Source: Sphingomonas tagetis (GTDB lineage: Bacteria > Pseudomonadota > Alphaproteobacteria > Sphingomonadales > Sphingomonadaceae). Taken from it: a stretch of DNA of 64,000 bases. The position numbers and the translations under genes are program-made. Location of the stretch: the NCBI RefSeq assembly GCF_024211275.1, contig NZ_JAMLDX010000003.1, positions 124,001-188,000 on the forward strand, in the 5' to 3' direction. The notes under the pieces are model-generated. The model was not told the origin of the DNA. It did no database searches and saw only the letters and a program-made list of their open reading frames with translations. How positions within the stretch are numbered: the stretch's first letter is position 1; every line of letters begins with the position of its first letter. This document shows positions 8,949-16,655 of this stretch, one piece after another.

Positions 8949-9678
8949 ACGGCTGCGCACGCTGATCGTCGATGACGAGCCGCTCGCGGTCGAGCGGATG
9001 CAGATCCTGTGCGCCGGCATCCCGCAGATCGATTTGATCGGCACCGCGAGCGATGGCGAGGCGGCGCTGCGGCTGATCGATGCGCTCAGCCCCGATCTGG
9101 TGCTGCTGGACGTCGCCATGCCGCAGCGCGACGGACTTGCGGTGGCGACTGCGCTGGCCGATGCGGCGCATCGCCCGGCGGTCATCTTCTGCACCGCGTT
9201 CGAGCAGCATGCGGTCGCGGCGTTCGACGTCGCGGCGGTGGATTATGTGCTCAAGCCGGTCAGCGCCGAACGGCTGGCGCGCGCGGTCGCCCGCGCGGCC
9301 GACGCGGCGGGGCGCGCGCAACCCGGGCCGCAACCGGCCAGCTCGCGCTGGATCGAGGAATTCTGGGTGCCGCACCGGTCGGAGATGATCCGGCTGAGCG
9401 CCGCCGATATCGACCGGATCGATGCCGAGCGCGACTATATGCGGCTGAGCGTGGGCGGCCGCGGTTATCTGATTCACCAGACGATCAGCGAGCTCGAACG
9501 GCGGCTCGACCCGGCGCAGTTCGTGCGGCTCCACCGCTCGACGATCGTGCGCAAGGACCGCATCGCCAAGCTGCGTCACGATGGGCTGGGGGTGTGGCAT
9601 GCCGAACTGCGCGACGGCGAACTGGTGCGGATCGGCCGCACCTATCAGGCCGCGGCAAAAGCGATCATGGCGAAATAG
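8938..9678 (+). CDS. LytTR-family response regulator
   Basis: 246 residues. The receiver domain (LIVDDEPLAVERM, phospho-Asp in DLVLLDVAMPQRDG, Lys in DYVLKPVS) covers about 1-120. The C-terminal LytTR DNA-binding domain covers about 145-246 (YMRLSVGGRGYLIHQTISELE, FVRLHRSTIVRKDRI). It is the partner of the overlapping kinase gene. LytTR proteins bind direct repeats, which fits the phased GGGTAA boxes upstream, though that link is inferred. Confidence 0.92.
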   Translation: MAAERLRTLIVDDEPLAVERMQILCAGIPQIDLIGTASDGEAALRLIDALSPDLVLLDVAMPQRDGLAVATALADAAHRPAVIFCTAFEQHAVAAFDVAAVDYVLKPVSAERLARAVARAADAAGRAQPGPQPASSRWIEEFWVPHRSEMIRLSAADIDRIDAERDYMRLSVGGRGYLIHQTISELERRLDPAQFVRLHRSTIVRKDRIAKLRHDGLGVWHAELRDGELVRIGRTYQAAAKAIMAK

Positions 9679-9708
9679 CCCCGCCCGCAGATGGGCTCGC
9701 GGGCGGGG
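9679..9708. terminator. GC-rich hairpin between convergent genes
   Basis: A perfect 10-bp stem CCCCGCCCGC / GCGGGCGGGG with a 10-nt loop begins right after the LytTR stop and ends 15 bp before the stop of the convergent UrcA gene. There is no T-run on either side. Likely a shared transcript-end hairpin rather than a textbook intrinsic terminator. Confidence 0.6.
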
Positions 9709-9722
9709 CAGGACGATGAGCG

Positions 9723-10070
9723 TCAGGGTGCTACAGTGACACTCATGTCGCGTGCGGCAAGCTGCCCGTTGGCGGCATTGCGATAGGCGAGTTCGATCGC
9801 CGGGCGAGCGCTTTCGCGCGCAGTGGCGGCACAGCGCCGGGCAGCGGCGATCAGCCGCGGCATCTGCTCGTTGGCGACGCCGCAGACGCGGTCGGCCGCG
9901 CTGGCGACGCGGCGCTCGAGCATCGCCTTGCCCGTCGCGCTGGCGAGGTTGAGATCGGAATAGCGGACGTTGGCCGAGCGCTCGCCACCGGCCTGGGCGG
10001 GGACCGGGGCGAGCAGCGTGCCAGCGACGAAAGCGGCGATCGCGGCCGCGCGCGCGAGATTGTGCAACAT
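9723..10070 (-). CDS. UrcA family protein
   Basis: 115 residues from the ATG at 10070, with GGAG upstream. It has a signal peptide (MLHNLARAAAIAAFVAGTLLAPVPAQA) and a short mature domain. The family pattern is present: VRYSDLNLASATGKAMLERRVASAADRVC, then CAATARESARPAIELAYRNA, with two conserved cysteines. UrcA proteins are small exported proteins common in sphingomonads and caulobacters, of unknown function. No partner gene is evident. Confidence 0.8.
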   Translation of the reverse strand: MLHNLARAAAIAAFVAGTLLAPVPAQAGGERSANVRYSDLNLASATGKAMLERRVASAADRVCGVANEQMPRLIAAARRCAATARESARPAIELAYRNAANGQLAARDMSVTVAP

Positions 10071-10325
10071 GGGGTGACTCCGGACGTGGCGCGCCATTGC
10101 CGGCGCTGATCCCGGCTACGCCTCGCCCGTGGCGCTCGCCAGCGCCGCTCGACCAGCGCGACAACCGCATCCACCGCCGCCATTCGATCCGACGAACGAC
10201 CGATCGTCGGCGACGAACGTCGGGCCGTTTTTCACGCCCCCGAGATTCGACGCATGTGGTGGCTCATTGGCTTGTATGGTCCAGCTCGCGGGCGAGCGTG
10301 TCGCAGCGCCGGATTTGCACTCTCG
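10071..10325. other. Intergenic region between UrcA and purU
   Basis: 255 bp, the promoter side of the UrcA gene and the 3' side of purU. It contains an inverted repeat CCGACGA-N8-TCGTCGG (10189-10210) followed by a second small hairpin CGACG-aa-CGTCG (10211-10222), then GGCCGTTTTTC. On the + strand this resembles a weak terminator, but no + strand gene ends here. No coding sequence seen. Confidence 0.35.
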
Positions 10326-11177
10326 TCAGTCGCCGAACACGACCGTCTTGGCGCCATTGGCGAGGATGCGGTGCTGGACATGCCAGGTCACCGCCCGCCC
10401 GAGCACGCGGCTCTCGATCTCGCGGCCCTTGCGTACCAGATCCTCGGCCGAATCCGCATGCGTCACTGGCTCGGTCTCCTGATGGATGATCGGACCCTCA
10501 TCGAGCTCGGCGGTGACGTAATGCGCGGTCGCGCCGATCATCTTTACCCCGCGGGCATGCGCCTGATGATAGGGCTTGGCGCCCTTGAAGCTCGGCAGGA
10601 AGCTGTGGTGGATGTTGATGCAGCGGCCCGACAGATACGCCGCGAGATCGTCCGACAATATCTGCATGTAGCGTGCGAGCACGACCAGCTCGGCGCCGGT
10701 CTCGTCGACCAGCGCCTTGATTCGCGCTTCCTGCTGCGGCTTGGTGTCCCGCGTGATCGGCAAATGGTGGAACGGGATATCGCCGATCGCGGTGACCTGT
10801 AGCGCGTCGGCGGGATGGTTGCTGGCGATGCCGACCACCTCCATCGGCAGCTCGCCGATCCGCTCCTTGTAGAGCAGATAGCTGAGGCAGTGATCGAATT
10901 TCGAGACGAGGATCAGCACCTTGGTCCGGCGGTCGGCGGGGACCAACTGCCAGGTCATGCCGAACGTCTCGGCGACGCTGCGCATCTCCGCCGCGATCGC
11001 GCGGTCGTCGCCCGCGGTGGCGAAGGCGATGCGAAGGAAGAACAGGCCAGTCTCCGAATCCTCGAACTGGCGCGAGCTCTGGATGTTGCCGCCGTTGCGG
11101 AACAGCACGCCGGTGACCTGATGGACGATGCCGGGCCGGTCGGGGCAGCTCAGCGTGAGGATGTACGAACGGGACAT
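10326..11177 (-). CDS. purU: Formyltetrahydrofolate deformylase
   Basis: 283 residues from the ATG at 11177, the usual length. The enzyme converts 10-formyl-THF to formate and THF, balancing one-carbon pools. The N-terminal ACT domain (YILTLSCPDRPGIVHQVTGVL) is followed by the formyltransferase fold, with VSKFDHCLSYLL, the substrate-loop IASNHP, the catalytic INIHHSFLPSFKGAKPY and the Asp in TAELDEGPII. It is a stand-alone gene, divergent from the aldehyde dehydrogenase. Confidence 0.96.
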   Translation of the reverse strand: MSRSYILTLSCPDRPGIVHQVTGVLFRNGGNIQSSRQFEDSETGLFFLRIAFATAGDDRAIAAEMRSVAETFGMTWQLVPADRRTKVLILVSKFDHCLSYLLYKERIGELPMEVVGIASNHPADALQVTAIGDIPFHHLPITRDTKPQQEARIKALVDETGAELVVLARYMQILSDDLAAYLSGRCINIHHSFLPSFKGAKPYHQAHARGVKMIGATAHYVTAELDEGPIIHQETEPVTHADSAEDLVRKGREIESRVLGRAVTWHVQHRILANGAKTVVFGD

Positions 11178-11478
11178 GCGATGATCCTGATCTGTCGGGA
11201 TGAAAACTAGGTTAGGCAGGAACGCGGCACGAGCGATCGTTAGCGCCGCGAAACAAGCTGAGCCAGTCCGCCGCATCGGCGAGCCCGCGACGAGAGGGCC
11301 TTTTCTATCGCTCGCCATGCAAATCAGTGTGTGCGGAACCGCAATCACAAGCGCATTGGCGGATATCGATTTGGGTTTGCGGCCATGTTTTTTCGGCATC
11401 GCCGCGCGGTTGCGGTCGCATCCGTGCCAGCGCTGGCCTATAGCCCGCGCAAAGTCGGGATGAAGGAGATTTTCGAAG
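11178..11478. other. Divergent intergenic region, purU / aldehyde dehydrogenase
   Basis: 301 bp carrying the promoters of both divergent genes. An AAGGAG ribosome-binding site precedes the dehydrogenase ATG at 11479. I see no gene, RNA structure or convincing operator in it. Confidence 0.4.
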
Positions 11479-13044
11479 ATGGACGGACGGTTTCTGATCG
11501 CGGGCGAGCGGATCGCGACGGGCGAGACCTTTGAAGCCTATGATCCGGCGGCTGGCGCGAGCGCAGGCCCTGCGTTCGAGGTCAGCGGCGCGGCGCATGT
11601 CGATCAGGCTTGCACCGCCGCCGCCGCCGCGTTCGACGTGTTCCGCGAGACCTCGCCCGAGGCGCGCGCCGCGTTTCTGGAAGCGATCGCGGCGGAGATC
11701 GAGACGCTGGGCGATGCGCTGGTCGAGCGCGCGATGCTCGAAAGCGGGCTGCCGCAGGCGCGGCTGACGGGCGAGCGCGGGCGCACGACCGGCCAGTTGC
11801 GGCTGTTCGCGTCGGTGCTGCGTGCGGGCCGCTGGGCGGGCGTGGTGATCGACAGCGCGCTGCCCGAGCGCCAGCCGCTGCCGCGCAGCGACCTGCGTCA
11901 GCGCAAGATCGCGGTCGGGCCAGTCGCGGTGTTCGGCGCGTCCAACTTCCCGCTCGCCTTCTCGGTGGCGGGCGGCGACACCGCCTCGGCGCTGGCGGCG
12001 GGCTGTCCGGTCGTGGTCAAGGCGCATCCGGCGCATCCGGGCACGTCGCTGCTCGTCGCGCAGGCGATCGATGCTGCGGTGGCCAAGTGCGGCTTGCCAC
12101 GTGGCGTCTTCTCGCTGGTGCAGGGGCCGGCGAACGACCTCGGCGCGGCGCTGGTCCAGCATCCCGCGATCAAGGCGGTCGGCTTTACCGGTTCGCGCGC
12201 CGGCGGGCTGGCTTTGGTCAGGCTGGCACAGGCGCGGCCGGAACCGATCCCGGTCTATGCCGAAATGTCGAGCGTCAATCCGGTGCTGCTGTTCCCCGCC
12301 GCACTCGCCGCGCGCGCCGAGGCGTTGGGCGCGGCGTTCGTCGGTTCGCTGACGATGGGTTCGGGGCAGTTCTGCACCAATCCGGGCCTCGTGATCGGAA
12401 TCGACGGCCCCGACCTCGACCGGTTCGTCGCTGCCGCGGCGGAAGCCATGGGCGGCGCGCAGCCGCAGGTGATGCTCACCGCCGGTATTCATTCGGCCTA
12501 TGCGAACGGGGTCGAGACGCTGGCAGGGCATGACGAGGTGACGCTGGCCGCACGCGGCGCCGAACCCGCCGGCTGCAACCGCGGTCAGGCGGCGTTGTTC
12601 ACCGCCACCGCACAGGCGCTGATCGCCAACCCGGCGCTGGCGCATGAGGTGTTCGGCGCGTCCTCGGTGGTGATCCGCGCGCGCGACTGGGACGAGGTGT
12701 CGCAACTGCTCGAAGGGCTCGAAGGCCAGCTCACCGCGACGCTGCACCTCGATGACGGCGACGCCGCGCTGGCGCGTCCGCTGCTGCCGATCCTCGAGCG
12801 CAAGGCGGGGCGCATCCTCGCCAATGGCTGGCCGACCGGGGTCGAGGTCAGCCACGCGATGGTGCATGGCGGACCCTATCCGGCGACTTCCGACCCGCGC
12901 AGCACGTCGGTCGGCAGCGCCGCGATCGAGCGCTACCTCCGCCCGGTCTGTTATCAGGACCTGCCGCAAGAATTGCTGCCCGATGCGATCCGCGACGGCA
13001 ATCCGCAGGGCTTGCCGCGGCTGGTGGACGGCGTCGCTGAATGA
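11479..13044 (+). CDS. NADP-dependent aldehyde dehydrogenase (2-oxoglutarate semialdehyde type)
   Basis: 521 residues. It matches the longer ALDH subgroup used for 2,5-dioxopentanoate oxidation to 2-oxoglutarate in sugar-acid and hydroxyproline catabolism. Visible features are [20 protein letters not shown] (cofactor loop), [10 protein letters not shown], the Glu in [10 protein letters not shown] and the catalytic Cys in [12 protein letters not shown]. It is cytoplasmic. Its stop overlaps the start of an MFS_3 gene by 4 bp (ATGA). No other sugar-acid genes are adjacent, so the aldehyde substrate is uncertain. Confidence 0.85.
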   Translation: MDGRFLIAGERIATGETFEAYDPAAGASAGPAFEVSGAAHVDQACTAAAAAFDVFRETSPEARAAFLEAIAAEIETLGDALVERAMLESGLPQARLTGERGRTTGQLRLFASVLRAGRWAGVVIDSALPERQPLPRSDLRQRKIAVGPVAVFGASNFPLAFSVAGGDTASALAAGCPVVVKAHPAHPGTSLLVAQAIDAAVAKCGLPRGVFSLVQGPANDLGAALVQHPAIKAVGFTGSRAGGLALVRLAQARPEPIPVYAEMSSVNPVLLFPAALAARAEALGAAFVGSLTMGSGQFCTNPGLVIGIDGPDLDRFVAAAAEAMGGAQPQVMLTAGIHSAYANGVETLAGHDEVTLAARGAEPAGCNRGQAALFTATAQALIANPALAHEVFGASSVVIRARDWDEVSQLLEGLEGQLTATLHLDDGDAALARPLLPILERKAGRILANGWPTGVEVSHAMVHGGPYPATSDPRSTSVGSAAIERYLRPVCYQDLPQELLPDAIRDGNPQGLPRLVDGVAE

Positions 13045-14672
13045 GTGACAGGCGGGAGACGGGGCGCGGTTCGCCGCTGGCGATCCCCGTCTTCCGCAAT
13101 CTCTGGGCAAGCAACCTGCTCTCCAATTTCGGCGGGCAGGTGCAGACCGTCGCGGCCGGCTGGCTGATGGCGTCGCTGACCGGATCGCCGCAGATGGTGG
13201 CGCTGGTGCAGGCGGCGGTGTCGCTGCCGATCATGCTGCTGATCCTGCTCGGCGGCGCGCTGGCGGACAGTTTCGACAAGCGCCGCATCCTGCTGTCGGC
13301 GCAGGTCTTCATGCTTGCGGTGTCGGGTGTGCTGGCCGGACTGGCCTATGCCGGGTGGGTGACGCCGTGGCTGCTGCTGGCCTTCACCTTCCTCATCTCG
13401 GGCGGGAGCGCGCTCAACAATCCGGCGTGGCAGGCGTCGATGCGCGACATCGTGCCGCGCGAACTGATCAGCCGCGCGATCGGGCTCAACAGCACCAGCA
13501 TCAATCTCGCGCGCACGCTTGGCCCAGCGATCGGCGGCGGGATCGTCGCGGCATTCGGCGTGGCGGCCGCCTTTCTCGCCAATGCGCTGAGCTACCTCGC
13601 GCTGATCGTCGCGTTGCTGAACTGGCGTCCGGCCAAGTCGCCTGCTCAGCTTGGCGGGCGCGAGCCGATCGGCGCGGCGATCGTGACGGGCGTGCGCTAT
13701 GCCGCGATGTCGCCGCATCTGCGCCCGGTCGTGATGCGCGGCGCGATCTCGGGCTTCTCCGCCAGCGCGGCCTTCGCGCTCATGCCGGTGGTGGCGAGCC
13801 AACAGCTCGGCGGCGGGCCATTGCTGCTCGGCGGGCTGCTCGGCGGGTTTGGCGGCGGTGCGGTGATCGGCGCGCTGGCGAGCGGGCGGATGCGCGAGCG
13901 GATCGCGGCGGAATATCTGGTGCGCGCCGCGATGGCGCTACTGGCTTCGGGGTTGTTGGTGCTGGGCCTGTCTGCGCATGTCGTTCCTGCCGCATTCGGC
14001 GCGGCGCTGGCCGGGGCGGGCTGGGTGCTCGCGCATTCGAGCTTCAACGCAACCGTCCAGCTCGCCGCGCCGCGCTGGGTGTCGGCGCGTTCGCTCGCGC
14101 TCTACCAGACCGCGACGTTCGGCGCGATTGTCGCGGGCAGCGCCTTTTTCGGCATGATTGCCGAGCGCTCGGGCGTGTCGCTGGCGCTGATCGCGGCGGG
14201 CGCGTTCCAGCTGATCGGCGGGCTGCTCGGGCTGCGCATGCGGCTGCCCGCGGCGGAAACGCTCAACCTCGATCCGCTCGACCGTTGGACGCCGCCCAAG
14301 CTCGACATTGAGGTCGACCCGGCGAGTGGCCCGGTGTTCGTCGAACTCGAATATCGCATCGCACTGGCGGATGCCGGCGCATTCCAGGCGGCGATGGCCG
14401 AGCGCGAGCGGATCCGCCGCCGCGACAGTGCGCGCGATTGGGCGCTGTGGCGCGACGTCACCGACTCGATGCGCTGGGTCGAAAGCTATCGCGTGCCGAG
14501 CTGGGCCGACTATCTGCGCCATAATCAGCGGCGTACGCAGGAGGATGTCGACAATGTCGATACACTGCTGCGGCTGCACATCGGGACGGACGGGCCGCTG
14601 ATCCGCCGCCACATCCGCGCCGGGAGCGAGGTCCGCGCGCCGGAACCTGAATTTCCGCCCGCGACGCCCTAG
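13041..14672 (+). CDS. MFS transporter, MFS_3 (EntS-like) family with C-terminal extension
   Basis: 543 residues. The first ~410 form about 12 membrane helices of the MFS_3 family (related to the enterobactin exporter EntS), with the loop [15 protein letters not shown] between helices 2 and 3. The last ~130 residues are a soluble domain ([42 protein letters not shown]) that is common in these long MFS_3 proteins and resembles a ferredoxin-like monooxygenase fold. Probably an efflux protein translationally coupled to the aldehyde dehydrogenase. Substrate unknown. Confidence 0.86.
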   Translation: MSDRRETGRGSPLAIPVFRNLWASNLLSNFGGQVQTVAAGWLMASLTGSPQMVALVQAAVSLPIMLLILLGGALADSFDKRRILLSAQVFMLAVSGVLAGLAYAGWVTPWLLLAFTFLISGGSALNNPAWQASMRDIVPRELISRAIGLNSTSINLARTLGPAIGGGIVAAFGVAAAFLANALSYLALIVALLNWRPAKSPAQLGGREPIGAAIVTGVRYAAMSPHLRPVVMRGAISGFSASAAFALMPVVASQQLGGGPLLLGGLLGGFGGGAVIGALASGRMRERIAAEYLVRAAMALLASGLLVLGLSAHVVPAAFGAALAGAGWVLAHSSFNATVQLAAPRWVSARSLALYQTATFGAIVAGSAFFGMIAERSGVSLALIAAGAFQLIGGLLGLRMRLPAAETLNLDPLDRWTPPKLDIEVDPASGPVFVELEYRIALADAGAFQAAMAERERIRRRDSARDWALWRDVTDSMRWVESYRVPSWADYLRHNQRRTQEDVDNVDTLLRLHIGTDGPLIRRHIRAGSEVRAPEPEFPPATP

Positions 14673-14675
14673 CGG

Positions 14676-16343
14676 CTACCAGGCATCCTGCGTCGCGAAA
14701 TAGCGCTGCCAGAAATCGAACCGCTCCGCCGACGAGGCGATCGCGATCGGGCCGAAGCCGTCGCCCACCTCCATCACTTGCGGCCTGGCCGGATCGAAGG
14801 TGGGCCAGACCGGCAGGCCTGCGCCGTTGGGATCGCCGGTCTTGATGTAGTTCGCCCAATAGGACGACATCATGTCGGCGACCTTCCGGTCCTCGTCGGT
14901 CCAGGGCAGGTCGTTCGCATGCAGGCTGTCGAACATGTACATGAGTTCAGAGCCGTGGAACGCGCCGCGCGTCTTCACCGACGGACCCGCCAGCGCATGC
15001 GTCCAGAAATAGGTATAGACCGGCTGCTTGACCGTCCGCGTCCATTCCTTCGCCCACAACCAGGTCGAGATGCGCGAATTGTCGCGGACCGCAATGTTGC
15101 TCGCGCGCGATGCGCCCATGTCGGTCGCGGCGGGGTAGAGACGGAGAAACTCGCCGGCGAGCGCACCGAACTTGCCGCGCGCCCAGCTCTCGTAACCGGC
15201 AAGCGTGACGTTGGTGTTGGGCATCCCCGCACGGCGCGTGCCGGGATTGGCGCGCAGCCCGTCAAACGCGGTTTCGGGCACCGCGCCACTCTCGTCGAGA
15301 TTGTTGCCGGCGAGGTAGAAGACCGCGTTCTGCGATCCCGCCGCGAGCGTCTCGCTATAGGTCCTGGGCACCACCCAGCCGTCGATCGCCGGGCGGAACA
15401 GCGGCGGCTTGGCCGGGGTGCCGGTATCGACGCTCTCGTCTGCGACGCCGCTGCCTTCGAGCAGCTTCTGCCATGGCACTTGCCGCAGCGCCGCGAGCGA
15501 ACGCCCGCCGCGCGTCTCGACATAGTGCACACCTGCTTCCTCGGCCTGTTTGAGCGACCGCCATGAAGTGTTGAGGTAGCGCAGTTCCGGGTCGCGCGGA
15601 TGCCGCACCTGGCTCTCGGCGATGCTGCGGTGGAACAGCCCCTTGGCAAGCGGCGACATCGACAGGAAGCCGACCGATCCTGCGCCCGCCGACTGGCCGC
15701 CGATCGTCACGCGCGCGGGATCGCCGCCGAACGCGGCGATGTTGCGCTGGACCCATTTGAGCAGCGCGACATCGTCGAGCAGCCCGTAATTGCCCGAGGC
15801 GCCATGGCCCGACTCCTTGCTCAGCTCCGGCGTCGCGAGGAAGCCGAGCGGGCCGAGGCGATAGTTGAAGGTGACGACGACCACGCCCTTCTTCGCCAGC
15901 CCCTCGCCGTTGAACTGCGCGTCCGACCCGGTGCCTTCGTTGAACCCGCCGCCATAGATCCAGACATAGACGGGGCGGCGCTCCTTGTCCGACTCGGCGG
16001 CGGTCCAGACATTGGCGGTCAGGCAATCCTCGCTCATCTCGAGCTGCTGGCCGGGGCGAGGATGCTGCGGACAGGTGAGGCCGTACTGGTCGGCGGCGCG
16101 CACGCCCTTCCACGGTTTGACCGGGGCCGGCGGTCGCCAGCGCAGCGCGCCGACCGGCGGCGCGGCATAGGGAATGCCCTTGAACACGCGGACCGACGCG
16201 TCGGTACCACGCGTGCCGCTCAACTGGCCGGAGTAGATGCGGACGATGTCGGTCCGGGCGCCGCTTTGCGCGAGCAGCGGCGCGGCGAGCGTGGTGGCAG
16301 CCAACCCGAAAGCCATCATTCGCCTCGATCGCGTCATCGTCAT
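14676..16343 (-). CDS. Type-B carboxylesterase, secreted
   Basis: 555 residues with a signal peptide (MMAFGLAATTLAAPLLAQ); either ATG 16343 or ATG 16337 may be the start. Family signposts are FKGIPYAAPPVGALRW, SEDCLTANVWT, the oxyanion-hole region YGGGFNEG, the nucleophile motif GGQSAGAGSVG (Ser) and the His in AFHGSELMYMF. The nucleophile elbow reads GQSAG in place of the common GESAG. It hydrolyses carboxylic esters, probably in the periplasm. It is divergent from a TonB receptor, a frequent sphingomonad arrangement for uptake and hydrolysis of plant esters. Confidence 0.9.
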   Translation of the reverse strand: MTMTRSRRMMAFGLAATTLAAPLLAQSGARTDIVRIYSGQLSGTRGTDASVRVFKGIPYAAPPVGALRWRPPAPVKPWKGVRAADQYGLTCPQHPRPGQQLEMSEDCLTANVWTAAESDKERRPVYVWIYGGGFNEGTGSDAQFNGEGLAKKGVVVVTFNYRLGPLGFLATPELSKESGHGASGNYGLLDDVALLKWVQRNIAAFGGDPARVTIGGQSAGAGSVGFLSMSPLAKGLFHRSIAESQVRHPRDPELRYLNTSWRSLKQAEEAGVHYVETRGGRSLAALRQVPWQKLLEGSGVADESVDTGTPAKPPLFRPAIDGWVVPRTYSETLAAGSQNAVFYLAGNNLDESGAVPETAFDGLRANPGTRRAGMPNTNVTLAGYESWARGKFGALAGEFLRLYPAATDMGASRASNIAVRDNSRISTWLWAKEWTRTVKQPVYTYFWTHALAGPSVKTRGAFHGSELMYMFDSLHANDLPWTDEDRKVADMMSSYWANYIKTGDPNGAGLPVWPTFDPARPQVMEVGDGFGPIAIASSAERFDFWQRYFATQDAW

Positions 16344-16353
16344 CCTCTCAGCT

Positions 16354-16597
16354 TCAACGTTGTCATCCGGCGACGGCAGCCTGGGCGCCGTGCGCGGTAT
16401 CGCTTTAACCGATCGGGGGCGGACGCGACGATAGGATTGGTGCGGCGTTCGATCGGTTTGCGTGTCGGCAGCGCGACAAAATCAATCCGTGGCAACCGGA
16501 ATTGAATGCCGTCTTTGCCGCACGCCCGATGCATTGAGAGGCCGAACAGACCTGCCGTGCGACTCGCATTTGATCAGGGCGGTTTGTCAACGTTGTC
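16354..16597. promoter_or_regulatory. Two identical TCAACGTTGTC sites in a divergent promoter
   Basis: The 312-bp space between the carboxylesterase (start 16343) and the TonB receptor (start 16656) contains TCAACGTTGTC at 16354-16364 and again at 16587-16597. The core CAACGTTG is palindromic. One copy lies close to each gene's start, as expected for an operator pair of a shared repressor or activator. The remaining sequence shows no gene. Regulatory role inferred. Confidence 0.4.
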
Positions 16598-16655
16598 TGA
16601 TTGCATGAGCCAGCCGGCAGTTCGAACCGGGCGGCGCACAGGGTAGGAGGGGATT

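Noticed and set aside
10189..10233. Intrinsic terminator on the + strand
   Set aside because: A small hairpin and T-run are present, but no + strand gene ends within 500 bp.
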